A stretch of DNA of 64,000 nucleotides from AP-15 sp963716115 (GTDB lineage Bacteria > Pseudomonadota > Alphaproteobacteria > ATCC43930 > CGMCC-115725): positions 372,001 to 436,000 of the forward strand of contig CAVQSZ010000006.1 of NCBI GenBank assembly GCA_963716115.1, given 5' to 3'. This document shows, in pieces, positions 12,955 to 21,820 of the stretch. A program made the position numbers and the translations under genes. The first letter of the stretch is position 1. Each line of letters starts with the position of its first letter. Below the pieces are notes generated by a model. That model ran no database searches. It saw only the letters and a list, made by a program, of their open reading frames with translations, and had not been told where the DNA came from.

Positions 12955-13145
12955 TAGAGCGGTTTCCGATCGGATCGCATCGGTACGAGCAGCCCCCCTC
13001 ACCCTGCCCTCTCCCCCCAATGGGGGGAGAGGGATGAGAAGGGTTGGCGAGGCGAACCCCCCGGACGGCCGCCCGCCACGGGCGGGCGTTCCGGGGGCTT
13101 ACCCGGAGCTGGGTGAGGGGGGATGCGACCCGATCGGAAATTGCT
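12955..13145. repeat. Nested hairpin repeat (CCCTCACCCTGCCCTCTCCCC family)
   Basis: CCCCCCTCACCCTG and CTGGGTGAGGGGGG form outer arms; inside is a CTCTCCCCCC/GGGGGGAGAG hairpin and a further palindrome CCGCCCG-N4-CGGGCGG at about 13069-13088 nested in a CCGGA...TCCGG frame. Outside it, short GATCGGA/TCCGATC words add a third layer. This is the common alphaproteobacterial intergenic repeat with an added inner palindrome. Confidence 0.7.
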
Positions 13146-13184
13146 CTGGCGTCCGAAGCGGAATGCCCGCTGTCGACCGCGGGC

Positions 13185-14376
13185 TTACCGCCGCGGCGGG
13201 TGGGCGCGGACGAACTCCTCGTTCACGTCCGCGCCCCAGCCGGGGCCGGTCGGGAGCAGCAGCTCGCCGTTTTCGATGACCGGCGGGAGCGTGACGATGT
13301 CGTCCTTCCAGGTCACGTCGTCGATGTCGATCTCCATGACTTTGAAGTTCGGGGCGACGGCGCACATGTGCGCGCTGATCAGCGAGCCGAGATGGCCGTT
13401 AAAGTTGTGCGGCGCGACATTGACCTCGTAGGCGTCGGCCATCGCCGCGATCTTCAGAGATTCCAAAATGCCGTTCCAGGCCACGTCGATGATCGCGTAA
13501 TCGACCGATTGCTGCTCGAAATAGGGGCGGAAGTTGCGCCGGCCGTAGATCGATTCGAGCGAGGCGATGGGCGTGCGGGCGGCGCGGCGGATCAAGGAGA
13601 GGCCGGCCGGATCGTAGAGGTCGATCTCGAGCCACACCAGGTCGAGCGGCTCCAGCGCGCGGGCCAGCCTGAGGTAGCCGTCGATCTTGTAGTTGAAGTT
13701 GGTGTCGAGATGGAGCCCGACATCGCGCCCGGCGCCGCGGCGGAACGCCTCGAGCTGAGCGACCGCGGCCGCGGCGATCGCGTGGTCGGCGTTGAGCTCG
13801 GGAAAGCCCGGCGGGTTGCCGGTGCCGGGGCCGTACATGTAGGGCTTGCCGCGGTCGAAGCGGATCAAATTGGTCTTGAGCCCCTTGAAGCCGCGGCGCC
13901 TGACCTCCTCGCCCAAGGCCACGATGTCGTCGAGCGAGCGCACCGGGTCGACCCCGGCCCATTCCTTGATCCGCTCGGCGTGCCGGGCGCGGTAGGTGCC
14001 GCAATGCGACCAGTAGAGCGGCAGGCGGTCGCGCACCGGGCCGCCGAGCATCTCGTAGACCGGCACGCCCGAGCGCCTTGGCCTTGATGTCGACGAGCGC
14101 GTTCTCGATCGCGGCGATCGCCATCTGATTGACCCCGCCGGCGGCCTGCCGGGTCGCGGCGTAGAGATGGGCGCTGATCGCCTCGACCGGCCGCGGGTCG
14201 CGGCCGACCAGGAAGCGCTCGGCGAGCTTCAGGATGACCCCGGTCAGCCCTTGCGCGCCGTAGCCCTCCATGTATTCCGACCAGCCGACGATGCCCTCGT
14301 CGGTGGTGACCTTGAGAAACGAGTTGACCCGCCAGCCGGCGTCGCAATGCAGGTCCTCGACCTTGACGATCTTCAT
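13185..14376 (-). CDS. Mandelate racemase/enolase-superfamily dehydratase, frameshifted near 14070
   Basis: About 397 aa from MKIVKVEDLHCDAGW. The N-terminal capping domain (GIVGWSEYMEGYGAQGLTGV) leads to the TIM barrel with Lys (FKGLKTNLIRFD), metal ligands Asp (HLDTNFNYKIDGYL), Glu (VWLEIDLYD) and Glu (ASLESIYG), and a C-terminal His (APHNFNGHLGS), as in the mandelate-racemase-like acid-sugar dehydratases. One extra G near 14070 separates AKALG from VPVYEMLGGP; deleting it joins the frames. A sugar-acid substrate is likely but cannot be specified. No transporter or regulator is adjacent. Confidence 0.8.
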
Positions 14377-14570
14377 CGGCGATCTCCTTCCGCGATCCGG
14401 CTCATGCTATCGGATCAGCGGCGGCCGCGCGATACCGGGGCCGGGCGTCGCTCGGACAGGCGTTCACCGAAGAGCCGGACGAGCGTCGAGCCATCGCGAG
14501 CCCGGGCGGGCTTGACCCGGGCGCGCTCGACGCAATTTACCGAGTATTCGATCGTCAGGGAGAGAGCGAG

Positions 14571-14864
14571 ATGTCGAGCAAGCATCGGCTGGTGGCGCTG
14601 GCGGTCGCGCTGGCAATCGCCGGATCGCCTCTCGCCGCGGCGCAAGCCGGTTCGGCGGCCGGCGCCGACGGCGCCGGGACAGCGAAAGGCGACGGGGGCT
14701 CGGGCAGCTCGGCCGGCAGCGGATCGCGGCTGACCCATCCGCTGACCTCGTGGCCGGTCAAGCACCGGTCGGGCGCGAACGACGAAGGCTCCAGGGGCGG
14801 GACGACAAACCGCGGCGTGCCGCCGCTTACCGCCCCGCTGACATCGCCGCCGATGCAACGCTGA
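14571..14864 (+). CDS. Small secreted Gly/Ser/Pro-rich protein
   Basis: 97 aa from ATG 14571 with AGGGAGAG upstream. Residues 1-26 are a clear signal peptide (LVALAVALAIAGSPLAAAQA). The mature part is low complexity (Gly, Ser, Ala) and ends with LTHPLTSWPVKHRSG and a Pro-rich tail; no Cys and no domain. Unknown role in the envelope. Convergent with the PEP-CTERM gene, with a hairpin between. Confidence 0.6.
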   Translation: MSSKHRLVALAVALAIAGSPLAAAQAGSAAGADGAGTAKGDGGSGSSAGSGSRLTHPLTSWPVKHRSGANDEGSRGGTTNRGVPPLTAPLTSPPMQR

Positions 14865-14892
14865 CGGCGCTCGGCCCTAAGCTCCGCCGGAG

Positions 14893-14926
14893 AGGGCGGC
14901 CGGCCCGTATTCGGCCGGCCGTCCCT
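14893..14926. terminator. Bidirectional hairpin between convergent genes
   Basis: AGGGCGGCCGG and CCGGCCGTCCCT pair around a short loop between two convergent stop codons. No clear T-run follows on the plus strand, so termination is inferred from position and stem strength. Confidence 0.45.
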
Positions 14927-14942
14927 GATGATCCCGGCTCGG

Positions 14943-16535
14943 CTAGCTGCGGCGGCGTCGCCGCAACGCGACGAGGCCGAGCAGCGAGGTGCCCAGCAGC
15001 GCCAGAGAGGCGGGCTCGGGCGCCGGTGTCGAGGGGGTCGACGTGCCGCTGAAGAAGATCGGATCGATCGAGAAGGGGACCGGCCTCCCGCTGGCGTCGA
15101 CCAGCTGGAAGGTGCCGGTGCCCTGCGTCCCGGTGAAGTCGCGCTGGAACAAGTCCGGGTTCGTGTTGAAGTAGCTGGCCAGCGTGCCGTCATCGGCGTT
15201 GGACGCGCTGAATATCCCGTAGAAATTGTTGCCGACGCTGGTCAGGTCGAAGAAGTCGCCGACATAGGGGTCGAACTGGGCGGCCGGGTTGCCGTTCACC
15301 TCTTTGGCGAGGACGGTGTCGGTGGTGCTGGCGAAATCGTCCGAGGTTGCGATCAGGTGCTGCGACAGCGTGCCGATCCGAGGCGACCCGTCCTGCGGGG
15401 CATAGTTGTTGTAGAGGAACAGGATCTGACCATCGGCGAGGATCGTCAGGGCGGGCTCGCCGGACCGGCTGGCCGACGGGGTCGTGAGCTTGGTCGCCCA
15501 GGTCGCGCCGCCATCCTTCGATTCCGCCACGACGAGCTGCATGACCGGCGAGCCCGGCGTCGCGCCGACGCTCTGGTAGGCCGCCACGACATGGTTGGCG
15601 TTGTTGGGATCGACCGCGATCGCGACGTCGCCGCCGACCCGCTCCTGGCCGACCGACAGGTTCGTGTTGTCGCCGGTGCTGGTGTTGGTGAACGCGGTGA
15701 CCGGGTTCGCCACCGTCACACCGTTTCCGCCGCCGCCCAAAGCCGAGAAGCCGTCGGCGCCGCCATTGTCGGAGCGGACGACCACAATATCGGAGCCGAA
15801 GCGCGCCCCGCTCGCCGAGTTTTCGAGGACGCTGTTCCAGCGGGTGAATATGCCATAGACCGTGCCGCCGTTGACGGCCTCGCGGATTTGCGGCGCATCC
15901 TGCCCGACCGCGCCGCCGACCCGGTCAATGACGACTGGGGTTGGGCTCGCCCCGCCGGTGGTCGAGACATTGATCGTCGCCGTCTTGCCGCCGCCGTTGG
16001 ACAGGTTGTTGTACCCAACGTAAACATGATCGGAAGGCCCGGTGCGAATCCAAGGTTGGTCGAGAGCATTTCCTGGATTGAAATTGTTTACATTTGTATT
16101 GAAGCTGCCGCCGGCCGTTCCGAAGTTGGTGGTCGAAAAGGTTTGGATCTGATTGATGCCGGTCGATACGCCGTTGAGCGTCGCGGTTAGCGGGGTCGAC
16201 CCGTCGGTCTTCCACGCGATCGACTTGTCGAGCGTCTGAAGACTACCGAAATCGGACCAGGTGGCGCCGCCGTTCGTGCTCTGAAAGAACGGCGTGGTGA
16301 CGTTGGTCGGCGGCGGGCTGAAGAGCGCGGTGAAGGCCCCGGACACCATCTGCAAGGGGTTGGTCGGGTTCACCCCCAGGCTCGGCTCCGAGTTCTGCTG
16401 CGTCTCGGCGCTGTCCCCTATCGGGATGACGTCGACCTCGCTGTTAATCGTCGTGGTCCCGGCGCGAGCTCCGCCGGCGACAAACAGGCCGGTGACGATC
16501 GCCGTCGTGCAAAGGCTCCAGGTCCGCATGCGCAT
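14943..16535 (-). CDS. PEP-CTERM sorted, BNR/sialidase-like beta-propeller exoprotein
   Basis: 530 aa from ATG 16535. Signal peptide (SLCTTAIVTGLFVAGGARA), then repeats with SxDxGxTW-like Asp boxes (STNGGATWSDFG, ESKDGGATWATK) typical of BNR/sialidase-type propellers. It ends in a PEP-CTERM tripartite tail: PAPEPASLALLG, hydrophobic helix and RRRRRS. The family is processed by an exosortase and often accompanies exopolysaccharide; no exosortase gene is in this window. Asn/Thr-rich composition contrasts with the basic, Ala-rich neighbours and is usual for such exoproteins. Confidence 0.8.
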   Translation of the reverse strand: MRMRTWSLCTTAIVTGLFVAGGARAGTTTINSEVDVIPIGDSAETQQNSEPSLGVNPTNPLQMVSGAFTALFSPPPTNVTTPFFQSTNGGATWSDFGSLQTLDKSIAWKTDGSTPLTATLNGVSTGINQIQTFSTTNFGTAGGSFNTNVNNFNPGNALDQPWIRTGPSDHVYVGYNNLSNGGGKTATINVSTTGGASPTPVVIDRVGGAVGQDAPQIREAVNGGTVYGIFTRWNSVLENSASGARFGSDIVVVRSDNGGADGFSALGGGGNGVTVANPVTAFTNTSTGDNTNLSVGQERVGGDVAIAVDPNNANHVVAAYQSVGATPGSPVMQLVVAESKDGGATWATKLTTPSASRSGEPALTILADGQILFLYNNYAPQDGSPRIGTLSQHLIATSDDFASTTDTVLAKEVNGNPAAQFDPYVGDFFDLTSVGNNFYGIFSASNADDGTLASYFNTNPDLFQRDFTGTQGTGTFQLVDASGRPVPFSIDPIFFSGTSTPSTPAPEPASLALLGTSLLGLVALRRRRRS

Positions 16536-16919
16536 TGGGGCATCCTCTCGCGAGAAAATTCTTTCCACAATTGATAGGCCACCGCAATTTTTATGCCATG
16601 GGAGGCGCATATATGAAATCAAACGTTTGCGGCGCCGGAGACAGCGGCGAAAACCACCAGTGTAAAATTCGCCGACGCCGCCGCGGAGCTCGACGAGCGA
16701 AAATCGGCGGTCGCCACCGGTTTTGCACACACATCTTTTCAATAAGCTGAACTCCAGGTTAATGATCTATCTGAAGACAAGAACTGCTTGAGCGCGGCTG
16801 ACCCGATTGGGGCTGCATCGCGGGGCGGTCACGCCGGCGTCAGCGTGTCGGCATAGTTTACAAATCAGGCAGCAAGGTTGCCGCATACGTTCATCTAAAT
16901 GAATGAGTTTGTTGTATGA
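16536..16919. other. AT-richer intergenic region, no gene seen
   Basis: Upstream region of the PEP-CTERM gene, markedly richer in A+T than its surroundings, with short spurious frames only. It probably holds that gene's promoter, but no clear -35/-10 pair is obvious. Confidence 0.4.
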
Positions 16920-17153
16920 TTTGAGACACCTACCGGGTTTGGCGGACCCAAGGGCCTGATCCAGGATGCGTTCAGCTGCAACAACGAGCCGCGCGAGGCT
17001 TACACGACCGCGTCGCCCGAATACGCGATGATGCTGTCGGTCGGCTACGACCCGACCGCGGTGGTCCCGCCGCCGGTGCCGGAGCCCGGCACCTTGACAC
17101 TGCTCGCCAGCTCGCTGCTCGGCTTTGCCGCTATCCGCCGCCGCCGGACTTAG
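16920..17153 (+). pseudogene. C-terminal remnant of a second PEP-CTERM protein
   Basis: An open frame from just after a stop at 16917 to TAG 17151 without a plausible start. It reads GGPKGLIQDAFSCNNEPREA, then VPEPGTLTLLASSLLGFAAI and RRRRT: a complete PEP-CTERM sorting tail (VPEP motif, hydrophobic segment, Arg cluster). The N-terminal domain and signal peptide are missing, so it is a stump. A strong GC hairpin follows at 17167-17193. Confidence 0.7.
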
Positions 17154-17166
17154 CGGCGCGACCCAA

Positions 17167-17193
17167 GACGGGCCGGCGGCGGGCCGGCCCGTC
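17167..17193. terminator. GC-rich hairpin after PEP-CTERM remnant
   Basis: GACGGGCCGGC pairs with GCCGGCCCGTC (11 bp, loop of 5). It lies between convergent genes; no T-run is seen, so termination is inferred. Confidence 0.4.
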
Positions 17194-17246
17194 GACGACG
17201 CGGACCGTGGCGAGCGATCGCGGTCCCGCCAAGCCCCTGCAAAGCC

Positions 17247-18953
17247 TCAGCCCGCCGCCGTCATCGCGTCGGCGATCTTCTCGGCGGTCATCAGGGTGGG
17301 GAAGTTGGTGTTGGCGCAAGGGACGCACGGGAACAGCGAGGCGTCAACGACGCGCAGCCCGCCGACCCCGCGCACCCGGCCCTGATTGTCGGTCACCGCC
17401 ATCGGGTCGTCCTCGGCCCCCATGCGGCAGGTGCAGGTCGCGTGCCACACCCCGATCGCGGCCTTGCGGATAAAGTCCTCGAGCGCCTCGTCGTCGCCCA
17501 TCAGCTGGTCGAAGCGGTAGCCCTCGACGATGACCCGGTCGATCATCAGCCGCCGCAGCCAGGCGGGGCCGTCGAGCAATTTGGCGATGATATCGGTGAT
17601 CCGCCGGTTCCTGGCGTTGACGACGCCGATCTTGCGCACCCGCTCGGTGTAGCTCGCCGGGAACGGGTCGCTCGTCGCCTCGCGCAGCGCCGCGCCGACC
17701 TGCATCGCGCCCAGCCGCCGGAACGCGTCCATCAGCCGCTCGAGGTCGCGCCGGTCGGACAACAGGTTGAACTCGACGACGGGCTCGGCGCGCCAGTCGC
17801 GCGAGGCGAGCTTGACCTGGCCGGTTTCCGAAAACGTCTTGTAGACGGCCGCCAGGAGCGAGGCGATCTGCTCGCCGACCGCATGCCAGGCCGATTTGCT
17901 GACCCCGGCGACGAACATGTCGCCGGCGGGCGCGCCGCCGATCCCGGAGGAATAGCGCAGCGCCAGCAGGATATGGCGCCGGGTCAGCTCGTTGAGCCGC
18001 GCCGGCGGCTTGATGAAGGACGACACCGAGATCGACGGGTGGTCCATCAGCCGCTGGCCGACCCCCGGCACATTGGCGACGATTTCGATGCCGAGCTCGC
18101 GCAGGTCGCCGGCCGGCCCCACGCCGGCGCGCAAGAGATGCGCCGGCGAATGGATCGCCCCCGACGACAGGACGACCTCGCCGCCGCGGAATTCGGTCTC
18201 CTTGCCGTCGACCAGCGCCGTGACCCCGACGCAGCGCGCGCCCTCGAACAGCAGCCCTTTGACCTGGGTCCCGGTCGAGATCGTCAGATTGCCGCGCAGC
18301 CGCGTGCCCGGATCGAGATAGCCGATCGCCGCCGACACCCGGCGGTCGTAGAGGTTCGAGATCGTGATCGGGAAATAGCCGTCCTTGAACTCGCCGTTCT
18401 GGTCCTGGACATAGGGGAAGCCGGCCTCCTCGAACGCCTTGGCGACCGCCTTGGCGTGGCCGTTCCACATGTCCGGAAAGATGCGGCGGACCGGGATGCG
18501 GCCTTCCTTGCCGTGCCACGGCCCGTCGAAATCCATGTCGCGCTCGACCTTTTTGAAAAAGGGCAGCACGGCGTCCCAATTCCAGCCGGCGGCGCCCCGC
18601 GCCTCCCACTCGTCGTAATCGGTGGGCGCGCCGCGGTTGGCGAGCTGGCCGTTGATCGACGAGCCGCCGCCCAGGACCCGCGCCTGCTCGTATTTGCGCA
18701 AGGGCGGCCGGTTCTCCTGCGGCCGGTTGTGCGAGATCACCTCGGTGTGGACCTTGAGCTCGGTCCAGTGAAAGCGCGGGTCGAAATAGGCGGTGCCGGG
18801 ATAGCTGTCGAGGATCTCCGGCGGCACCTTGCCGTGCGGGGTGTCCTGGCCGGCCTCGCACAGCAAGACCTTGCTGGCGCTTTTGGCCGACAGCCGGTTG
18901 GCCATGACCGACCCGGCCGAGCCGCCGCCGACGATGATGTAATCGTAGCTCAT
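17247..18953 (-). CDS. GMC-family oxidoreductase (choline/alcohol dehydrogenase-like)
   Basis: 568 aa from ATG 18953, directly preceded by a GGGGGGAG purine run. N-terminal FAD-binding Rossmann motif (IIVGGGSAGSVMANRL), GMC signature 1 region (ARVLGGGSSINGQLANRG), signature 2 (SSGAIHSPAHLLRAGVGP), and the C-terminal active-site region with His (IGVWHATCTCRMG) and NTNFPTLMTAEKIAD. It oxidises an alcohol to an aldehyde or ketone with FAD; choline specificity is not supported because the length and substrate-site residues differ from BetA. No signal peptide, so cytoplasmic. Monocistronic, divergent from the MaoC gene. Confidence 0.85.
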   Translation of the reverse strand: MSYDYIIVGGGSAGSVMANRLSAKSASKVLLCEAGQDTPHGKVPPEILDSYPGTAYFDPRFHWTELKVHTEVISHNRPQENRPPLRKYEQARVLGGGSSINGQLANRGAPTDYDEWEARGAAGWNWDAVLPFFKKVERDMDFDGPWHGKEGRIPVRRIFPDMWNGHAKAVAKAFEEAGFPYVQDQNGEFKDGYFPITISNLYDRRVSAAIGYLDPGTRLRGNLTISTGTQVKGLLFEGARCVGVTALVDGKETEFRGGEVVLSSGAIHSPAHLLRAGVGPAGDLRELGIEIVANVPGVGQRLMDHPSISVSSFIKPPARLNELTRRHILLALRYSSGIGGAPAGDMFVAGVSKSAWHAVGEQIASLLAAVYKTFSETGQVKLASRDWRAEPVVEFNLLSDRRDLERLMDAFRRLGAMQVGAALREATSDPFPASYTERVRKIGVVNARNRRITDIIAKLLDGPAWLRRLMIDRVIVEGYRFDQLMGDDEALEDFIRKAAIGVWHATCTCRMGAEDDPMAVTDNQGRVRGVGGLRVVDASLFPCVPCANTNFPTLMTAEKIADAMTAAG

Positions 18954-19048
18954 CTCCCCCCTCTCGGGCATTTGGCGACTTTTTTGCCGCGCTGATGTAA
19001 TCCAGTCGGAGACGGCCGGGTCAAGCCCGGCCTTTGTGCGAGAGCGAG

Positions 19049-19534
19049 GTGCGCTTGGCCCCGACCGACTTCGCCGCGCCGATCGACGACCGCTGGCTCG
19101 AGGATTACGCGCCGGGCGCGGTCTACGAATACGGCGAGGTCACGCTGAGCGAGCCCGACATCATCGAGTTCGCCCGCCGCTGGGACCCGCAGCCGATGCA
19201 CATCGATCCGCAAGCCGCGGCGCGCGGCCAGTTCGGCGGGCTGATCGCCAGCGGCTGGCATACCGTGGCGGTCATGATGCGGCTGCTGGTCGAGCATTTC
19301 CTCTCGAGGGTCGCCAGCATCGCCTCGCCCGGCATCGACGAATTGCGCTGGCTGCGCCCGGTCCGGCCGGGGGACGCGCTGCGCATCCGGGTCAAGGTGC
19401 TGGAGGCGGCGCGCTCGCGCTCGCGGCCCGACCGCGGCATGGTGCGGACCCTGGTCGAGGTGCTCAACCAGAATAACGAGGTGGTGATGAGCCTGAAGGC
19501 GATGAATTTGATGCGCAGCCGGAGCCGGGCGTGA
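19049..19534 (+). CDS. MaoC-like hot-dog dehydratase
   Basis: About 161 aa; GTG 19049 or TTG 19055 are better starts than the upstream TTG 19034 because GAGG lies just before them. MaoC/hydratase-2 features: YEYGEVTLSEPDIIEFARRW, the catalytic D-x4-H pair (DPQPMHID), GGLIASGWHTVAVMMRL and the substrate strand RIRVKVLE. Family members hydrate enoyl-CoA or act on mesaconyl-CoA-type thioesters. The 4-bp overlap with the next gene (GTGA) indicates translational coupling. Confidence 0.8.
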   Translation: MRLAPTDFAAPIDDRWLEDYAPGAVYEYGEVTLSEPDIIEFARRWDPQPMHIDPQAAARGQFGGLIASGWHTVAVMMRLLVEHFLSRVASIASPGIDELRWLRPVRPGDALRIRVKVLEAARSRSRPDRGMVRTLVEVLNQNNEVVMSLKAMNLMRSRSRA

Positions 19535-20115
19535 GGATCGGCATCGTCTCCGACCTGCACTGCAACCACCGCGGCCTGCTGCGGGCGCTCGACATCCTCG
19601 GCGATGTCGACGAGCTCGTCTGCCTCGGCGACAGCATCTACGAATACCGCTTTTCAAACGAGGTCGTGCGCGTCCTCAGGGACCGCGGCGCGCAGGTGAT
19701 CCTCGGCAACCACGAGGAAGGGTTTCTCGGGCCGCAGGGGGCTCGCGCCCGCCAGCCGGGCTGGATCGACCGGTCGCTGTTGGCCTGGCTCGCCGAGCGG
19801 CCGCCGCGGATCGAGCTCGATCTCGGCGGCAAGAAGCTCCTGGCGGTGCACTCCACACCCTGGGAGCCGCGCGGGACCTATGTTTACCCGCACAGCTCGC
19901 ATCTGGCGCGGTTCGCCGAGGCAGACGCGGATTTCGTGCTCTACGGCCACACCCACCACCAGCTGGTGCGGCGCGTCGGCCGGGCGCTGGTGGTCAACCC
20001 GGGCTCGGCCGGCGAGGCGCGCGACGCCGGCAACGGCCGGCAATTGAGCTGCGCGGTGCTCGACACCCGGTCGGAGGAGGCGGTAGTGACGAATTACCCG
20101 GACCTGCGGGAGTAG
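19531..20115 (+). CDS. Metallophosphoesterase, YfcE/MJ0936 type
   Basis: 194 aa from GTG 19531, overlapping the MaoC stop by 4 bp. All five metallophosphoesterase motifs are present: IVSDLHCN, CLGDSIYE, LGNHEEG, VHSTPWE and YGHTHHQ, with NPGSAG after the last, as in YfcE phosphodiesterases that use two metal ions on small phosphodiesters. Why it is coupled to a MaoC-like hydratase is not evident from the sequence. Confidence 0.8.
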   Translation: MRIGIVSDLHCNHRGLLRALDILGDVDELVCLGDSIYEYRFSNEVVRVLRDRGAQVILGNHEEGFLGPQGARARQPGWIDRSLLAWLAERPPRIELDLGGKKLLAVHSTPWEPRGTYVYPHSSHLARFAEADADFVLYGHTHHQLVRRVGRALVVNPGSAGEARDAGNGRQLSCAVLDTRSEEAVVTNYPDLRE

Positions 20116-20125
20116 GCCCCGACGG

Positions 20126-21820
20126 TCAGTGGGCGGCGCCGACATCGCCGTTGCCGGCACCGCCGTTGCCGACATCGCCTTTGAAGGTGTCGCCGATGAT
20201 CGGCATCTCCAGCCGCAGCGCGCGGCGGCCTTCGGCGACCGGGTAGGTCGGACGGTAGATCTCGATCTTCTTGTCGGTGTGGCCGATCGACCCGGTGATG
20301 TCGAAGCTGGCGACCCGCTCGAAATTCGGGCCGTGCAGCACCGCGGCGAAGCGCGCCATCTCGCCGAGATCCTCCCAGAAGCCGGGCTGGTAGACGACCA
20401 TGCCGACCCCGAGATCGCGCAGCTTGCGGGCGATCTGCGCCTCGTCGAGATCGGCCTGCCCGACGCCGCGCAGCCGCTCCACGGCGATCCGCAGCAGCAG
20501 CTTGTCGGCCCGTATGGTCGAGATGTCGCGGCGCTCCTCATGGGTGCGCAGGTCGAACACAAAGTTCCCGTCGCGGTAGCCGGAGAACAGGACGACCGCG
20601 TTCTTGGGCGCATGCAGCGCGACGTAATCGGCGATCCGGTCGTAGCCGCCGATCGCCGGCGGCGGATAGAAGACGAGGCTGTAGAGAAAGGTCGCGGCCC
20701 CAAGGCCCAGGACCGCGACGGGGGCGAGCCGCCGCGGCAGCAGCCGGTGCGCCGCCAGCACTGCGAACATCGCCAACGGAAAGGCGAGCATCAGCCCGTG
20801 GCGCGGCTCGCGCACCCCGATCGCCGAAAAGAACACATAGCCGAAGCCGAGCCACCCGGCCAACAGCCCGGCGAACCACGGCTCCAGCGGCGCCCATCGC
20901 CGCAGGGCCGCGAGCCCGAGGCCGCACAGCGCCAGCGCCGCGCCGAGCCAGCCGAGATATTGCGGGATCAGCGCCGGGTAGAACAGCCAGGCCTCGAGGC
21001 TCGACAGCGGCAGGTCGGTGCGCCGGCCGACGACCGACCCGACATTGACCGAGCCGAACTTGAGCGTCAGCAGCAGGATCGGCGCGAGGCCGACGCAGCC
21101 CAGCGCCGCCGCCGCCAGCTGATGGCGGCCGAGGAGCGCCCGCCTGCCCTTGACCGCCGCCAGCGCGACGACCAGGACGGGGACGATGAAGACCGCGTTG
21201 ATCTTGATATAGACGGCGGCGAGGACCGCCACTGCCGCGAGGTACAGCGCCGCCGGCCGGTCGGTGCGCAAGTGCTTGACAAAAAAGAACGCGCCGGCGA
21301 CGAGTGCCGCGTAGGCCGGGATGTCCAGCATCACCTGCCGGCCCCAGAACGCGGCCTCGGGCCCGCCGACCACGAGCAGGCTCGCGCCGAGCGCCGACCA
21401 CCTCGGAAAGGCGAGGCGCGCCGCGCCGTAGCTCGCCGCCCCGAGCAGCAGCGCGAACAGGCCGACCGTCGCCTGCGCCACCAGCTGGCTCACCCCGAAC
21501 AGCGAATAGGCCGCCGCCTCGACAACGTAAAACAGCGGCGGATAAAACAGGATCGTCAGCGCCGGGTATTGGAGATAGTAGTCGATCGCCCAGCCCTTCG
21601 GGTCGCGCCAGGGCGCCGCGGCGATGAAATCCTTGACGAACGCCCCGTTCAGCGCATGCCGGGGGGCGTCGCTCCACCAGAAATCGCCGCCGGTCGGCGC
21701 CGTCGCCACCAGCGCCGCGCTGGCCGCGACCAGCGCGAGCGCCACGGCGAGCCGCCCGCGCCGGTCGGACGCGGCCGCGCCGCCTTCCCCGGCCGCGCCG
21801 GGGAGGCCGGCGGCGGTCAC
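20126..21820 (-). CDS. GT-C glycosyltransferase (GT39/ArnT-like), integral membrane
   Basis: About 564 aa from GTG 21820, which overlaps the stop of the upstream GT2-GtrA gene (GTGA). About 10 to 12 hydrophobic helices follow an N-terminal periplasmic-loop motif with acidic residues (FWWSDAPRHALNG) typical of polyprenyl-phosphate-sugar-dependent GT-C enzymes, then HLRTDRPAALYLAAVAVLAA, YIKINAVFIVPVLVV. The C-terminal about 150 residues are soluble and periplasmic (VALHAPKNAVVLFSGYRDG). It would transfer a sugar from a lipid-phosphate donor to an envelope acceptor. The acceptor is unknown. Confidence 0.75.
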   Translation of the reverse strand: MTAAGLPGAAGEGGAAASDRRGRLAVALALVAASAALVATAPTGGDFWWSDAPRHALNGAFVKDFIAAAPWRDPKGWAIDYYLQYPALTILFYPPLFYVVEAAAYSLFGVSQLVAQATVGLFALLLGAASYGAARLAFPRWSALGASLLVVGGPEAAFWGRQVMLDIPAYAALVAGAFFFVKHLRTDRPAALYLAAVAVLAAVYIKINAVFIVPVLVVALAAVKGRRALLGRHQLAAAALGCVGLAPILLLTLKFGSVNVGSVVGRRTDLPLSSLEAWLFYPALIPQYLGWLGAALALCGLGLAALRRWAPLEPWFAGLLAGWLGFGYVFFSAIGVREPRHGLMLAFPLAMFAVLAAHRLLPRRLAPVAVLGLGAATFLYSLVFYPPPAIGGYDRIADYVALHAPKNAVVLFSGYRDGNFVFDLRTHEERRDISTIRADKLLLRIAVERLRGVGQADLDEAQIARKLRDLGVGMVVYQPGFWEDLGEMARFAAVLHGPNFERVASFDITGSIGHTDKKIEIYRPTYPVAEGRRALRLEMPIIGDTFKGDVGNGGAGNGDVGAAH

